Assembly (NCBI RefSeq): GCF_037975245.1
Contig: NC_092581.1
Coordinates: 5,795,501-5,859,500 of the forward strand
Direction: 5' to 3'
From: Apostichopus japonicus
Lineage: Eukaryota; Echinodermata; Holothuroidea; Aspidochirotida; Stichopodidae
DNA: 64,000 bases
Shown: positions 12,501-27,500 of the stretch, one piece after another
Position numbering within the stretch: position 1 is the first letter of the stretch
Layout: each line of letters starts with the position of its first letter
Notes under the pieces: generated by a model
Seen by the model: only the letters and a program-made list of their open reading frames with translations
The model's database searches: none
Told to the model about the DNA's origin: nothing
Made by a program: the position numbers and the translations under genes

Positions 12501-15500
12501 AGTCTGATGGATATTACCAGTGGGTGGAATGTTCACATTGTTGTAGTTCAACATGATGAAATTTATGGAACTTCCCTGCCATAGTCTCCTATATCATCCA
12601 TGTGTCTGTCATCATGTCATGTGGTTGTGTCCCATGTCACCTGGTGTCTAACATGTTATATATTTGTCTGCCACCATGTGATGTGTTTGTCTGCCATCAA
12701 ACCATGTGTTTGCCTGTCATTATACCTTGTTTGTCTACAACAATGTTACCATGTTATGTGTTTCTCTTCTACATGGCATAGGCTGATGTGTTTGTTATCA
12801 ATCTTGTGTGTTTGTATATCACCATGCCACATGTTTATGTATCATGTATCGTCTTCTATGTACTGTACCATTTGTTTGTCCAAATCATATCATGAATGTA
12901 TTTATCATGTCTTTGTCTATCCTCTATTCCATGTTTGTCTTCCATGTCATGTGTTTGTCCATCATATCATATGTTTATCAAGTTGCTGTCTTCTATACAA
13001 TGTGTTTGTCTTCATGTCATGTAGCTGTCCATATCATATGTTTGTCAAGTTTTTGTCTTCTATACAATGTGTTTTTCTTCAGTTTCATGTGTTTGTCCAT
13101 CATATCATGTGTTTATCAAGTTTTTGTCTTCTATGCAATGTGTTTGTCTTCAGTGCCATGTGATTGTCCATCATATGTGTTTATCTAGTATTTGTCCTCT
13201 ATACAATGTGTTTGTCTTCAGTGCCATGTGATTGTCCATCATATGTGTTTATCTAGTTTTTGTCCTCTATACAATGTGTTTGTCTTCAGTGCCATGTGAT
13301 TGTCCATCATATGTGTTTATCTAGTTTTTGTCCTCTATACAATGTATTTGTCTTCAGTGCCATGTGATTGTCCATCATATGTGTTTATCTAGTTTTTGTC
13401 CTCTATACAATGTATTTGTCTTCAGTGCCATGTGATTGTCCATCATATGTGTTTATCTAGTATTTTTCCTCTATACAATGTGTTTGTCTTCAGTGCCATG
13501 TGATTGTCCATCATATGTGTTTATCTAGTTTTTGTCCTCTATACAATGTGTTTGTCTTCAGTGCCATGTGATTGTCCATCATATGTGTTTATCTAGTTTT
13601 TGTCTTCTATACAACGTGTTTGTCTCCCGTGTCATGTAGTTGTCCATCATATCATATGTTTATCAGGTTTTTGTCTTCTATGTGTTTGTCTTCCATGTCA
13701 TGTAATTGTCCATTATCATCCTCATCATATGTTTAACATGTGCTCGTCTACCCTCTATGTCATATTCTATTTGTTGATCTGTCTACAGGAAACTGAAATC
13801 TGAATTACATCAACTCAGGAAGGAAGGGGCTGTCAAGACAGGAGGAGAGGAAAATGGAGATGAGAAGGTCTGTCACCGGTGTAGAAAGGAACTTGGATTT
13901 TTCTTTGACTCAGGCGAGATTTGTTCCAAATGCAACAATAAAGTTTGCAATGACTGTCAAGTGTTCACACCTTCTGGCAAAAAATGGCTCTGTACTGTCT
14001 GTGATAAACAGTTGTAAGTTCTCATTGCACATTATGTTTATGTTGGTTGTTTTATTTTTGATATCTATGGGAAAGTTATTATACTACATTTGGACCAACC
14101 ATGGCGATTCAAATAATGCATAGTGCTCCAGAGTTACTCCTTATTGCCCAGATGTACCAGATCTGGACCAAACATGGCAATTCATATCATACATAGTGCT
14201 CTAGAGTTACTCCTTATTGCCCAGATGTACCAGATCTGGACCAAACATGGCAATTCATATCATACATAGTGCTCTAGAGTTACTCCTTATTGCCCCAGAT
14301 GTACCAGATCTGGACCAAACATGGCAATTTAAATCACACATAGTGCTCCAGAGTTACTCCATATTGCCCCAGATGTACCAGATCTGGACCAAAAATGGCT
14401 ATTCAAATCCCACACAGTATATCCAAATACCACATACCTCTGAAAATCAATTCCACATTGTATCATTATGAATTTGGATTTCCAATAAAAAAGTTAGTGT
14501 GTAACTTTTCTTGATCACACAGTACTGTATGTGCATTAAGTCACCTGTTGAGCACAGCATTGCATATGATGCTTTGCTGTTTCCGTTGATGGTAGTCGTT
14601 ATCTATGGTTGTGAGCTCCTGACTGGACTTGAATAATGAATTGATTCAAATCTATTTACGTTATCAGTGGCCAGGGCATTGGCTCTCACTGAAGTAAATT
14701 GGTTCTAAATATCCTTAATTATCTTTGGGGTCCATTTCACTGTTTCTGTGACAATAACTGTGTAGTGCATTTATGGAGTTAACAAGGCAGAAAGATTATG
14801 TTTTTACCTTTAAGGTCCAAGTTTTAATTCAGTTAAATGATTAACAATTAAACCATTTCGAACTTTGCGTGGTGTGTGTCCATTGACTAGTCTCTGTGTT
14901 AGCCTACTACAAGGCTATGGGACTGACCAATGTTGTAAAGTTGAAATATTATTTCCATTTTCCATAATTTGTGGATAGTAATGTTGGATATTCATACTTG
15001 ATTCTAATCTGAGACATTAGCCTGGATATAAACAATGCATTTCTCTCATTTCAGACAAATCAAATTAGGATCACCAAACTGGATTGGGGAGAAGGCTAAT
15101 GAAAATGAAAGCCTACCCTCATTACAGGGTTCACAACTCATTAAAGTATCATTAGAGAACTCTAGGGCCAATTCGACAGTAACCAGTGTCGTGGATGAAG
15201 GAGAAGACACAAGGCGGTATTATGAGGACGACCTGTCTTACACTGATGAAGAATCAGAGAGTTACGGAAGTGAAGAACCTGATCATAAGAAATCACCTGG
15301 AAGGTTGGTTAAAGTTAGATCAGTATATAGCTTAATCTGAGTTTGTTTTCAATCTTAAACCACCTGGAAGATTGATTTAAGTTATATCTGTATAGCTTAA
15401 TCTGTGTTTGTTTTGAATCTAGATATCAACTGGAAGGTTAGTTTTTAAAGTTAGATCTGTATAGCTTAATCTGTGTTTGTTTCAATCTAGAAATCACCTG

Positions 15501-18500
15501 GAAGGTTGGTTTTAGTTAGATCAGTATAGCTTAATCTGTGTTTGTTTCAATCTAAAATCGCCTGGAGATTGATTTAAGTTAGATATTACTATTCACAGTA
15601 TTCAGCTATTTAACATTCAAAATTTGATGAGTTCTCCGTCATCATTTCCGAACACTTTCTCTTTTCAGAAATGTAACCTTTGACTCACCATTACGCCAGT
15701 CTGCAGTGCCATCTGACTTAGGTAAGACAGTTTTGCCATTCTAATCTACATTAGAAGAAATTGATTTTCTTATTTTCTTCATTTTCTCTACATCAGTTTG
15801 TCCCTTTCTTTTTTATGCAATCTCACTTTCCATCTTTGTGCACAAGCCTAACTTTTCTATGCAGAATCTCTCTATTCTAAAGGTTATGTTTTACTTTATA
15901 AAGAAAATCAAATTCAAAATGTTATCTGAATAGGCCAATGGACTGTACCTCGTCCTGTCGTTGCTATAGTGCTTACTCTTACGCTTATCGTGAAAAATGG
16001 AGGGTTATATTTAACTCTCTATTTATAATAATAAGTTACTGGTATTCAGGTTGTTTCTGATATATGGTACTATACCCAGGTTATTTCTGATAATATTCTG
16101 CTACTATGCCCAGATTGTTCTGATATGTACTGGAATAAGCCTAACATGCAACACTTGGGTAATTGCTGCAGCCTAGTTATTCCTCAATGATTATTACATG
16201 AATACACCTAATGTATGCAGTGACTAGTTGCTACAACCTACTAGTTGCTACAAAGACCTAGTTATTTCTTATTATTTGCATTGTCATCATGATTGGTACA
16301 ATAGACAAAAATTTATTGAAAATCAATATCATCAGATGTGATTAGTATTAACAGATGTTTTATACAGATGTTTTATGTCAGTGCTATGCTTGACTACAAC
16401 CTTATATCCCTGCATGGAATGTAAAGCTTACAATGTTTCTAGTTTTGATATTATTGCTGTTTGTAGCCCTATTTTAAGGTATGTGCATGAGTTTGTTTAC
16501 TTCATTTCTCTCATGCATAAACATCAGAAAAATAGTTATCAACATAGAATCTGAAGTGGATGTTTGCTTGCATTCCATGTTCAAACATGCCTTGCTTTCA
16601 CTTGATTCAAAAATATAGAATTCTTGGAAATCATGACATAAAGACAGAAAGATAGAAACAGAACATGTGATTGATAATGTATGGATTGGGTTAAGACACA
16701 GAAACTAATATATAATTTATGAATTTAATATTATCCTTGGGAGGTATTCACCTGCTAGTCCTATGCATGTAGGTTAATCAATGAGCTAAAATGGGCTAAT
16801 AGCGCTGAACTATTGTTTCAATTTTATTTTGTGGAGAAATTGTTAGGTCTCACAATTCAGTCATATGAAAAGAATTCTGCCTGTCATGGGTGGTCATCTA
16901 GTAGAGAATGACAAATATTTCATGCAATATTGGATGTCTCTTGATATGGCTGATCAGTGTTTATAAAGTTGCTGTTACATTATTTGTGATTGATTGAGGT
17001 TATATTGGAATGAATGATATTAATGGGAAGAATATAATCCCAGCAGTGACCAAGAGTGAACACTGAGCAATAATGAAAGCTGTAGTGTAGGTAATTTTTA
17101 AACACTGGTGGTATATCCACTGTCTAATTTGGTCCTGATCTAGTATAAAATTGAGGAAGTTATATATTATCCTACTCTAGTCTAAAAGACCTGAGATGCT
17201 AACTTACTAACCAACACACTCAGCATTGTTGATGAATGCTTAGGTCTATACAACCAGTTGTTCAAACTTTGGCTGCGTGCCTGTTGCCAGTGTTGAACAA
17301 GTGTTAGAGTTCGATACAATGGAGTCCATGGAAGCAGCAATAGAAGAACTGACCCCTTGGCCTCTATTGGCTGGAGTATGTCAAAGGAATTGTTTTTCAT
17401 TGTATCCACTGTTCAGACAATGGATGTAAAAATTAAGCAGTTAAAACCAAGAATTGTATGAAACCTGTATTGTGCTTCATATTACAGTTTCAAGATGCTT
17501 TCATCACCCACCCATTCAGCCTTTCTGTTTGTGCTGTAGGCGTTGCTAGTCATCATGCATTGTTGAAGGCATTTATTCTGTCTAGCCTACCATGATATTG
17601 TTGCAGTGACTGTTTGTTTCAAATTGGTGCAATTTTGCAGCAGGTTACAAGGTGTTTGCACCTTATAAATGTATCTGACCTGTGTATTAAATAGATCTCC
17701 AGAATATTGTACAAGGCTGGTCTGTACAATACGATTTATGAACTGTTACAAACAATTCCGATAACAGTTGGTCCCTGTTAATTCTATTGAAATATTTGTA
17801 CAATTTCGGTTTAGCTTAAGTTGATATGTTAGCTGTGGTTTAGTATGTGTCTGCTCTGCAGTGTAGTGGTATTTGAGCATATCCATAATGCAGCTCTGAC
17901 TGTAGGTGCAACCCTAGTGGTTCTTATTCCTGCAAAAAAGCTGTTTGATGTGGGAGTGTCCTTCTGTAGTCACCGTATGGATGGTAATAATGGCCACAGA
18001 CATGTTTCAAATATGAAAACTGTAACAATTGAATATGGATATAATGGGTTGACCTCCAGGAGAGGGTCCTTCAGTGAAAATTGTCAGCATTACAAAAACA
18101 GAGGGGAGAACAACTGTTGATATTGTTAACAAATGTATTCTTTAAACGAATGGGCAACGGTTTCTCAGCGAGTAATTTGCTTGCATTATTGAAATGTTTG
18201 CTGTATGTATACTTGTGTAACAGCCAGAAAGATACCATAAAAAAGAGCAAAGGAGAGTCAGAAAGAACTACAGAGGGGGGGTTGAGGAGATTGCTAGGAG
18301 GGCTGCCTAGGGTGAGGGGTCTCTCAATTAGTGGAAGAGGGAGAAGAAGAGTGTCAGAAACAGAGTAGAAAGACTTTCTATGACAGGCACTGATTTTAGT
18401 GACCTCATTGCAAGCCTGGATAAGTCTAAAATGACATCGTCATTTTAGCAAGGCATTGCCATAGAGGTTTGGCTGAGGTTGAGTATGTATACAGAGAAAA

Positions 18501-21500
18501 TAGGGGGGTGGGGAGGGGGGGTGGGGAGGGGAGCTTAGCAGCATCAAGAACAACCCTAATGCTCGTGTACCCAGGGATTTTAGGGCTGTGTGAAGGGTTA
18601 GGGCTTCATGTTGATTTTTGTACAAAGACATGTTTTATTGTTATTGGGCACATGAAGGAGAGAGATGCTGGCATAAATGAGATTGTGTATAAAGCTGGTT
18701 ACAATCTTAGTGTTCTGCCACTTTACATGTGAATTGATCAGAAGCTATGGTGTTATCACGAGACACGAGATGTTTAAGATGAGATATCTGCTCTTCCATC
18801 TAGAAGACAAAACATTGACTGCATCATCTCAATTCTGTGATGATTCTCTGCTAGAATCTTCTCCACAGTTCCGTGCCACTCATTGCTTATAAAAATCAGT
18901 TGAATATTTTGGTGGTTTTGGTCTTCCTAAGTGAGTTAATTCATTTTTACATTATGTATTATCATACATGCTAACTTCACACAGGGTTTGTAGTACCTTT
19001 TTGTGGAAACGCTCATGGTGTCTCTCACTTTTGTTTCTTGGTCTAGGTCAAGGTGATTCCAAGCATATGGGATCAGCAAATAAGAACAAGACCCTCCTCC
19101 ACAAACACTGGCATGCAGGGAGTCAGGGGTGGGTCCATCCCGCCTTTCAAACACCCATCAAACCCAATCCAAATGTAGTTCGCCCTTACGAACGTTCACT
19201 AAGTTTTGATAACCGTTATCTAGAGGACAATTACAAGTCAAGTACCTTTAATCATATTACTGAGTTACCATATTTCAGCATTTTTACTCAAGCACCTGTC
19301 AGAAGGAAAGAAAACCCTCTTCCAGGGCAGCCACCCTTTCAATGGACCAGTGGGCCCAAAGCCCACAGCATTGATTCGGGTGCAAGTGTTACATTTTCTG
19401 GAAGTACTTGTAGCACCGGAGCCGTGGAGGAGGATGAGGAGGAGGCAGACAGTGGGTCTGACCTGGATTCAGCTGAGATCGTGATGAGCGACGAGCTCTC
19501 CGACGACCCTCCCGTCAGTGTATCCACACAGACAGAACCCACAGAGGACTATAAGAGAGAGGTGTATTTAGGTGGGACAGTGCAGGAGGTGGATGCCCCT
19601 AGGGCCTTCATGGACTACGTGGTGCTCGATAAAGTAGAAGAGGCTTTCATTTATTACACCGAAGAGGCAAACAAAAGACCCCCTCACAGACAGAGGAAGT
19701 TGTCGTGCGATCTGGTCAGCGACGACGAGGAAATTCGAACTATTTTGAGGCAAAGATCGGATCCAGGAGAACTGACTATACAGGCTAATAGAAACTGGAC
19801 GTTCTTACCGGTACTCCAATTCAAGGAGCGACAAAGACTAGTCCCTAATGAACCACAAGTCTTTATACCTGTGAACAGAGCTCGGCCTTTACCAGAGTCC
19901 GATCCATCGAGCTCCTCTGAGAGTTCACCTCTACCTGGCATGGAATCCCCATCATCTTCAGATTGTTCTCTAGATGATTTAGATAAAAAATTAACTGATA
20001 ATAAGAACTTTATTCAGGCCTTGCTTCAAGAGAAGCAGACCATTGATAGAGAGGCTGATGGTAGGAGTGGGTTGAGGGGAACCGGGGTAGGTGCAATGGT
20101 GCAGCGGTTTGAGGCAGGGGTACATTCTGATGACGACCTCAAACCACTTGATTCATCACAACTTCCTCCTAAGAGAGTTCTCAAAGCTTCAAATATTGAT
20201 TTTGCAGACTTTGATGAAGAGGAAGAGGTTAAGGGACCATCGGATCTCTTGAAAGGTCCCGACGCATTTTTTTTGGCGTATAGATCCCAGGCGTCGTCAG
20301 AGAGTGACTTATCAGTGATCATGGAAGATCCAGAAGAGGAGAAACCCACTCAGAGTGTGTAACACCGTTGACTTTATGCATGAATGCCTGCCATTGGTGC
20401 TATCATTATATAGTCAGAGAGCAACAAATATTACTTCTGGTAACTAATACCTCCTCACCCAAATAATTGCATCTCTAAATAGTTGGCTAGATGGGGCATG
20501 ACAAATTGAATTTTGCATTATTTGATGCAGCCTGGATTACATTATGCTGTTGGTCAGTGTGTTGCTCTTGCATATACTCTTCTGTGTGCATGATCAATTA
20601 TACACCTCTATCCATTTCCAGATCCGGTCTTGGTTATTCTGATTTATACAGGTATTAACTTATAATGCATCGAGGAATGTGGAATAATGTTGCTCATATA
20701 TTTGTCCTGTAAATCTACTTCAAAATTTATTTTGAAAAGAGTAAAGAAAATTTATGGATAGAACTGGATTCAAAGCAGTGACCTCTGGGTTAAAAACCCA
20801 GCACTCTACCAACTGAGCTATTCAGTCATTAGTTACTGGTGATCCCTATATAGCTGTCGTTTCTTTGCTGGAGGCACCAGTCAGAAACCACAGTATACTA
20901 TTCAACCAGGGATCACGCCCCAGTGTCCATAGGATACAGTACAACCAAAAGAGCGGCAGGGAAGGGATTTGATGTTTGGCTTCATGAATATCATTATATA
21001 TACGTGAATGAATTATGGAGAACTGACTTAGAAACTGTCTTTCATATCCAACTGAGTTTTCCATCATTCATTATAATTTCGTTATAATTTATATTAGCGA
21101 TATACACAAGATACCTACTGCATACCTACTGGATACCTACTTTATACCTACTGTGTACCTACTGTGTACCTACTGTATACCTACTGCATACAGTACTGCA
21201 TACAGTACCTACTGGATACCTACTTTATACCTACTGTGTACCTACTGGATACTTACTGTGTACCTACTGTATACCTTCTGTATACCTTCTGTATACCTTC
21301 TGTATACCTTCTGTATACCTTCTGTATACCTTCTGTATACCTTCTGTATACCTTCTGTATACCTACTGTATACCTACTGGATACCTTCTGGATACCTACT
21401 GGATACCTACTGTGTACCTACTGGATACCTGCTGTATACCTACTGTTAAGAATGCCATTTAGTTAGCTCTAACAAATATCTCTTCTCTGATCAGAACATG

Positions 21501-24500
21501 CTACTACAGTATGGTACTGTGGATGGGTTTTATACTGGTTTGTACATTTAGTATAGATTTCTTCAGCATGAAGTAGAACGTTAAGCTCCATCTGGGTTAT
21601 GGAAGCATGATTAGTTACCACCTTCAATCTGGTATAAACAACCTTCTCATAATCAGTGGTTACACTGTAGTATATCGTTAGAACAAATATGTTATTGGAG
21701 TAGGTACTTCATACGGCAATAAGCATTATGGCTGCTAAGAAATAACATAATCTTTAGAAACATTCCCAACCTTAATGAACATCATTTATTCATATTATAG
21801 GGGTCAAACAACTCAACAAGATTGTATTAACTTTTAAACAGACATTTTATTAAAGCCAGCAACTCATTTTGTAGAAATCATTTTGTAAGGAAGTATGTTT
21901 CAGGTAGACTATTGGTTTGCCTATGCCGGTATTGGTCTATATTCATGCAGATTTTACATAGCCATTATGCAAGTTTATTTTGGAATGAACTCTTGCATAT
22001 GCAGTTGTATTAGATTTTGTCATGTTATGAAAGTTTGGAGATGTTTGTAATACTCTGGCACTAAGTAAGTATGCATAATATACTTAAGGATGTGTCTGTT
22101 TGTAGCGGCTGAAATATTTTAACGTTCTAACTTTCTTGCCACTGTCAGTTCAGAGACAAAGAGTCTTGTGAATTTTGAAAGAGCAGTTGAAATAAGTAAA
22201 TTGTATAATGAACAGCAAGATAAATTAAATGAATTATAGGTAATAGCAACATACTTTACAGAATATAGTTGTAAATAATGTTATGATTAGAACAAACTTG
22301 CATCATCACTGAAATAATTATTATGTATCGCTGTGTGTGTGTATTTGTCCATTAAAGTAAAGGCCACCTATACTAACATGATCTGTATCACATTAGAGGC
22401 TACATACTATGCAACCAGCAATAACATTCAACTCTAGATAAATTCAATGAATGTAAACTTGTGCACAGCTAAACCTCCTTTGAATGTAAACAGTTCTTCT
22501 GGTTTGTCCATTAATCATGACCAAGGTTATATTTACAAACTCAGGTAATTTAATGTCGAACGATGCATTAAATTAAATTGCTAACTGACCTTGAAATCAG
22601 GAATGCTTTGTCTAAATTTAATATAACAAAAAATGTTTTCCATCTGTTTACTTGCTACTTATGATATAAGTTTAAGTTCAAATTTAAAATTGAAACTAAA
22701 GATTGCATTGAAATATTAATTATGTTGAGGGCTCATTCTAATAAGAATGATTACTCTCTGTTATTCAATATCCAGATAATTATGTAAATGATAATAATGA
22801 TAATATAACAAATATCTAACTCAACATTAATGGAAATACTTGCAATATATCCAAGTCTCCTGCAACTAGTCAATTGGTTCTCTTCAGTTGCCATAGGTGA
22901 TATGGTCCTGCAGACAGCTGGAATACCTGAAGACATATTTATTTAGTTCTCCATTTAGATCAGAATATTACATATGATATTTGGTCATTATGTTAGATCT
23001 AGCAAACTCATTTTTCATGATGAAATTGTTTTTATTATAATGTTAGGTATTCATAATATCACATAATACTACCAAGAATGGTTAACTAATTCTGGCAAAA
23101 TTTAAAATATGATTTGATTGTTACTCTAAATATTAAATATGACTCTAAATATAAAATATTAAATATGATCTATTAAATATGATTTGATAACAACACAAAT
23201 TAATAGATTGCATATATAGAAAGATGAAAGTACAACACAAATTAATAGATTGCATATTATAGAAAGATGAAAGGTATTCATAGAAGTCAGCACCAAATAG
23301 TTATAAATGTAGATACTGTATTAAGCAAGGAATAAAAAGTAACAGAATCAAGAGAAGTTTGTATAGAGAGAGATATATGTAGATGTAGTTTTTGATAATA
23401 CTACTAACTACCTGTTGCTTATGAATTGTGAGTAGCTCTTACCATCAGACTTAGCTTAAAATAATAAACCATTGAAACGAACCAATGCTCACATTATTCA
23501 TGTCTTCCATTATTGGTGCCTGTTGTGCCTGAACCAATTTATCAGTTGGCTGTAAATAATGTTACCAGTTTATACTGAACTCCATCTTCAGATGTGCTTT
23601 CCACTGTATAAATCTGAATTAAACTAATTATGAGAATATATTTTTGCTTTAATTTTGATTTTTCCTAGAAGGTGCATTATATGTTTGGAAAGGTACAAGT
23701 TTCATGTCATTTGACTGCAGATATATTTTTAAGTATCATTTTGTTACCATGTATTCCAGAATTTATATAAGTTTAATATTTGTGTGTGTGTCTATTTTTT
23801 CATATAATTATTTCATGTATATTTCCATGAATGCCTAGATGAAAAAAAAGAAAAAAAAAATGGTTAAAACTAATGGTTTGTGTTTTATTCACTTTTATAA
23901 ATTATGTCGGTTGGATTTGTCCTCACCATAGACAACATTATTGAGATATCCCAAGCTGAAGGAAACTGAGAACATTATTGAGCATACTATCAATTTAGAT
24001 ACTTGCATATTACACACATCCATATCTCATACCTATATACTCCATTTTACATTATAATACTCCATTTTACATACCTCTATATTGCAACTGCAGAATATAT
24101 ATTGAGGCAAAATGGAAATCATTTTGCCCAGATATGAAAAGTTTTCTAAAAGTTTTTGTAAGTATCATATAGTGACAGATTTGGGCTGCATACCTTTTTA
24201 ATCCAATCTTTTACCGACTTAGTTCGAAATATGCAACATCTTTCTTGTCAAATTTCATTTCATTCCATGTATTAAAACCAGTATAAATAGCAAATATTTA
24301 TAGTTTTATTTATAGTTCAAAGAACTATTGAATATCAGAAAGAAACCAGAATGTGATGAAACATTTGAGATATACTGTACATACAGAGTAGGTAAGGTTC
24401 TTAAAAGGTTAACACATTAAATGAATATAAAATGACTGTAGATTTGGGCTGCATACCTATTTTATCCAATCTTCCACCGATTTAGTTTCGAAAGTTGCAA

Positions 24501-27500
24501 CATCTTTCTTGTCAAATTTCATTTCATTTATGTATTAAAACCAGTATAAATAGCAAATATTTATAGTTGTATTTATAGTTCAAAGAACTATTGAATATCA
24601 GAAAGAAACCAGAATGTGATGAAACATTTTATAAAGAGTAAGTAAGATTCTTGTAAGGTTAACACATTAAATGAATAAACAATGACTGAAAATATATTAA
24701 GGTTTCTTAATGATCAGACTGGATGAATATTGCAGCATGATAAATGAAAGAATTCCTGTAAAGTTGAATTCTAAATTTCGGAATGATCTCTGAGGTTTCA
24801 GCTGGATTGAATCATAAGGCCCGTAAGTGGGACATGCAGTGGGTAGTTATTGTCATTCCTAATTTTGTCTGTAATTCTCATGAATTCACTCCTAGCAGCT
24901 GCATTCACAATTACTCTCAATGACTGACTGACTGACTCACAATGACTGACAAATTACTCTCAATTACTATTCAATATCTGTGACGTATACTAAAGAAACT
25001 TTATCATTTTATTCTTATCTCTCGATGATATAAAGTGGTGCCAAACAGGTATAGAACAGATAATATCGGCAGAATGAGAGAACTGAAAACATTTTCTTTT
25101 GCACATTTATTAAAATAATGACACCATATAAACTAAACTTGATACAATATAATACACTTTGCTCAATATCTTTGATATATTACAACTGAAATGTCAGGTT
25201 GTCGTCGATATATTCCCCTAAGTAGTTTTCCCTTGCATGCCAGTGTTTATAGCTTCTCCCTGTTAAGGAACCATTGTAGAATTATACATATTAATATATA
25301 TTGGAACCTTACTTTACACTCTTCAGTTTATTTTAATTGCCAATAACGAGTATCGTCAATAATGAAAATACCAAAGTTTCTTCTACTTTCATATTTTTCC
25401 GTTCTTGATATTCTTTTTCTTGTTAACTTTGAGCAGTTTGAAGTTTCAATGCACTGACACTGTACTATCAGTGAAAGTCACCTTTTTCAATTAATTTGCA
25501 GTGTAATTTGCTTGCTTCATCGTTAGACTCTTCTTTGGTAAAAGCTTTAGTAACTTACTGTACTCCCCGTACTTTCCCTAACATTCACATTCTTTGCCAA
25601 TTCTACAACCTTTTTTTTCTCTACTTTGCAAAACTCTCTATCACTCGTTATGGTTCACTATCGAATACTATCCAATACACAAAACTAATTTTGTGCAATT
25701 GGTTATTCATGAGTTCCCCCCACCCCTGAACTCCTTGCATGCCCCAACCAGACGAGATAGCTTATTCGGATTCTGTCGCAGTTTGATCCAGCCTTGCCCA
25801 CTTCAAATCATCATGACTTCTAAAGAGGTACAATTTATTCTATTTTGGTTTAGTACTATTAAGCCCTCCTCCTTGGCATAGTTTATAAGACCATGCAAAG
25901 GAACATGAAGGTGGTATTCTCCAAAACGTTTGAAATCATTTTGTTCATAAGATGCATCTAGTTAATTGTGCATGGTTGTTATGTTCTTTGCTCAATAATG
26001 AACTGTGTCAATCTTTTATATATGCGCAATGTCTACAGTGATTGTTTCCAGAATTCAAACAGCAAAACCAACTGAAATACTTCTGAATCTGCTGCCCGTT
26101 TCATATTTTCAGCTGATTTTGTAACATGTCTGCTTTTTCACTTGATATTTGTCGTGGAGAGCACTTTAATTAATTCTGAGTTTTCTTAATTAGAGTATGA
26201 CCTTCAGTCTGCTCTAACACCGCTAATGAGCTTAGCACAGCTTTCCTGTTTCAAAGAGATGTGAATCATTTTGACTTTTGAAATTGATATTTACTCACTT
26301 TTTTTTGCAACACCCTTTTTTATTGCTTTTTCTGAAATAATTGTATGTCTGTATTTTCTGTTTAATTTCACTGATATATTTTACTTCAAAGATTTTAATC
26401 TGTTCTGCTATTTCATACATTTTATTTAGCTTTTGATATATTAAGTGTACTTTATTCATGAATATTCCATACTGTCTCTGTTATATGTCTCACCAACTTT
26501 TTCTACCCATTTGTGTTTGGTTAGTTTTCTGTCGGTCTTGAAATAATCTCAGGTTAATACTTTTTATATCATTGCAGTAGAGTCAGGCTTCTGGTTTCTC
26601 AGTAAATGATTATATCACACATTCTAGTCCTTTAATTCGGTTCACCTCACCATGTTATAGTTACATTAGTTTTTACCATTAGACAGCTTCAATGGTTTTG
26701 CATTTTAACAAGTCAAAGTGTTTGCTATATGGTTCCTACATGATCTGTATAGAGTGCATGCCAATGAAACAATACGACTACAACCTCATTAACTCATTAA
26801 CAGTCGTACCCTTGATTACCCCTCCTTGCAGTGCCTTACAGTGCATGTATCTCTATAACGCATGAACTAACACAGAACATTCAACCCATGTTGCATGTAT
26901 TCTGCTTAATGTATAGATAAACCATATCATATTATCTTGATATCTGCTTTTAGACAGTTTTTCATGTTTTGCTAGGTAATTAGATCTCCATATAACAACA
27001 GATAGCTGCATGTTATACTATCATATCTCAAAATTTGCTGGCTTCGGATTGTTGTCATCAGTCAATGGGAAGAGCGTGTTTTTGTCATCACTGAAGAGTT
27101 AACTATTTAATATTAAAGTCATACTTTTATTGATTGTAGCCAATATTTATAATTCCGGGACAAAATACTATTTGTACTCTCCGTGTGACATTTCTCGAGT
27201 CAAACTGCTCGCTTGTTTTATCCGTAGAAACTGTAAGTGAGGAATCGGAGGAAGAGGGCAGCACATCGACAGTAGGGAGACAGGGTGACGAACAGTACTC
27301 AGATGGCTACCCAAGACCGTATCCTTACCCCGATGAGTACCAAGGAGATAAACAAAACGTGGAAGCTGATGTTCACTCCAATGGAGAGGTATCATTTATG
27401 TTTCCTCTCACAAAATTGGGCAATATTTGGCCTTAAATGATTAGATGTATTATGTAATAGTTGATTTTCAGCTGTACACTATACTGATTAGTGAGGGTGT

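Larger units (their letters stand above)
20363..27227 (+). other. Intron 5, about 6.9 kb
   Basis: A+T-rich intron with a SINE-like repeat (20745-20830), a short-unit minisatellite (21108-21445), a small duplication at 23194-23278 and a larger one at 24177-24689. The stretches 21450-23190 and 24690-27227 hold nothing I can identify. Confidence 0.5.

Noticed and set aside
12600-13188. Cys/Val/Phe-rich 187-codon and overlapping 126-codon frames
   Set aside because: Low-complexity translation of a pyrimidine-rich minisatellite in two frames at once; it lies inside intron 1 of the Slp gene.
19339-20349. Minus-strand Ser-rich frames opposite exon E
   Set aside because: Antisense shadows of the acidic, Ser-rich coding frame on the plus strand.
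20760-20831. Functional tRNA-Lys gene
   Set aside because: A-box and anticodon arm are good, but acceptor halves do not pair and the sequence continues into a body shared with another remnant; better explained as a tRNA-derived repeat.
21153-21466. Two overlapping 100-codon frames rich in Tyr, Leu, Cys
   Set aside because: Translation of an 11-bp repeat; all frames of such an array look alike.
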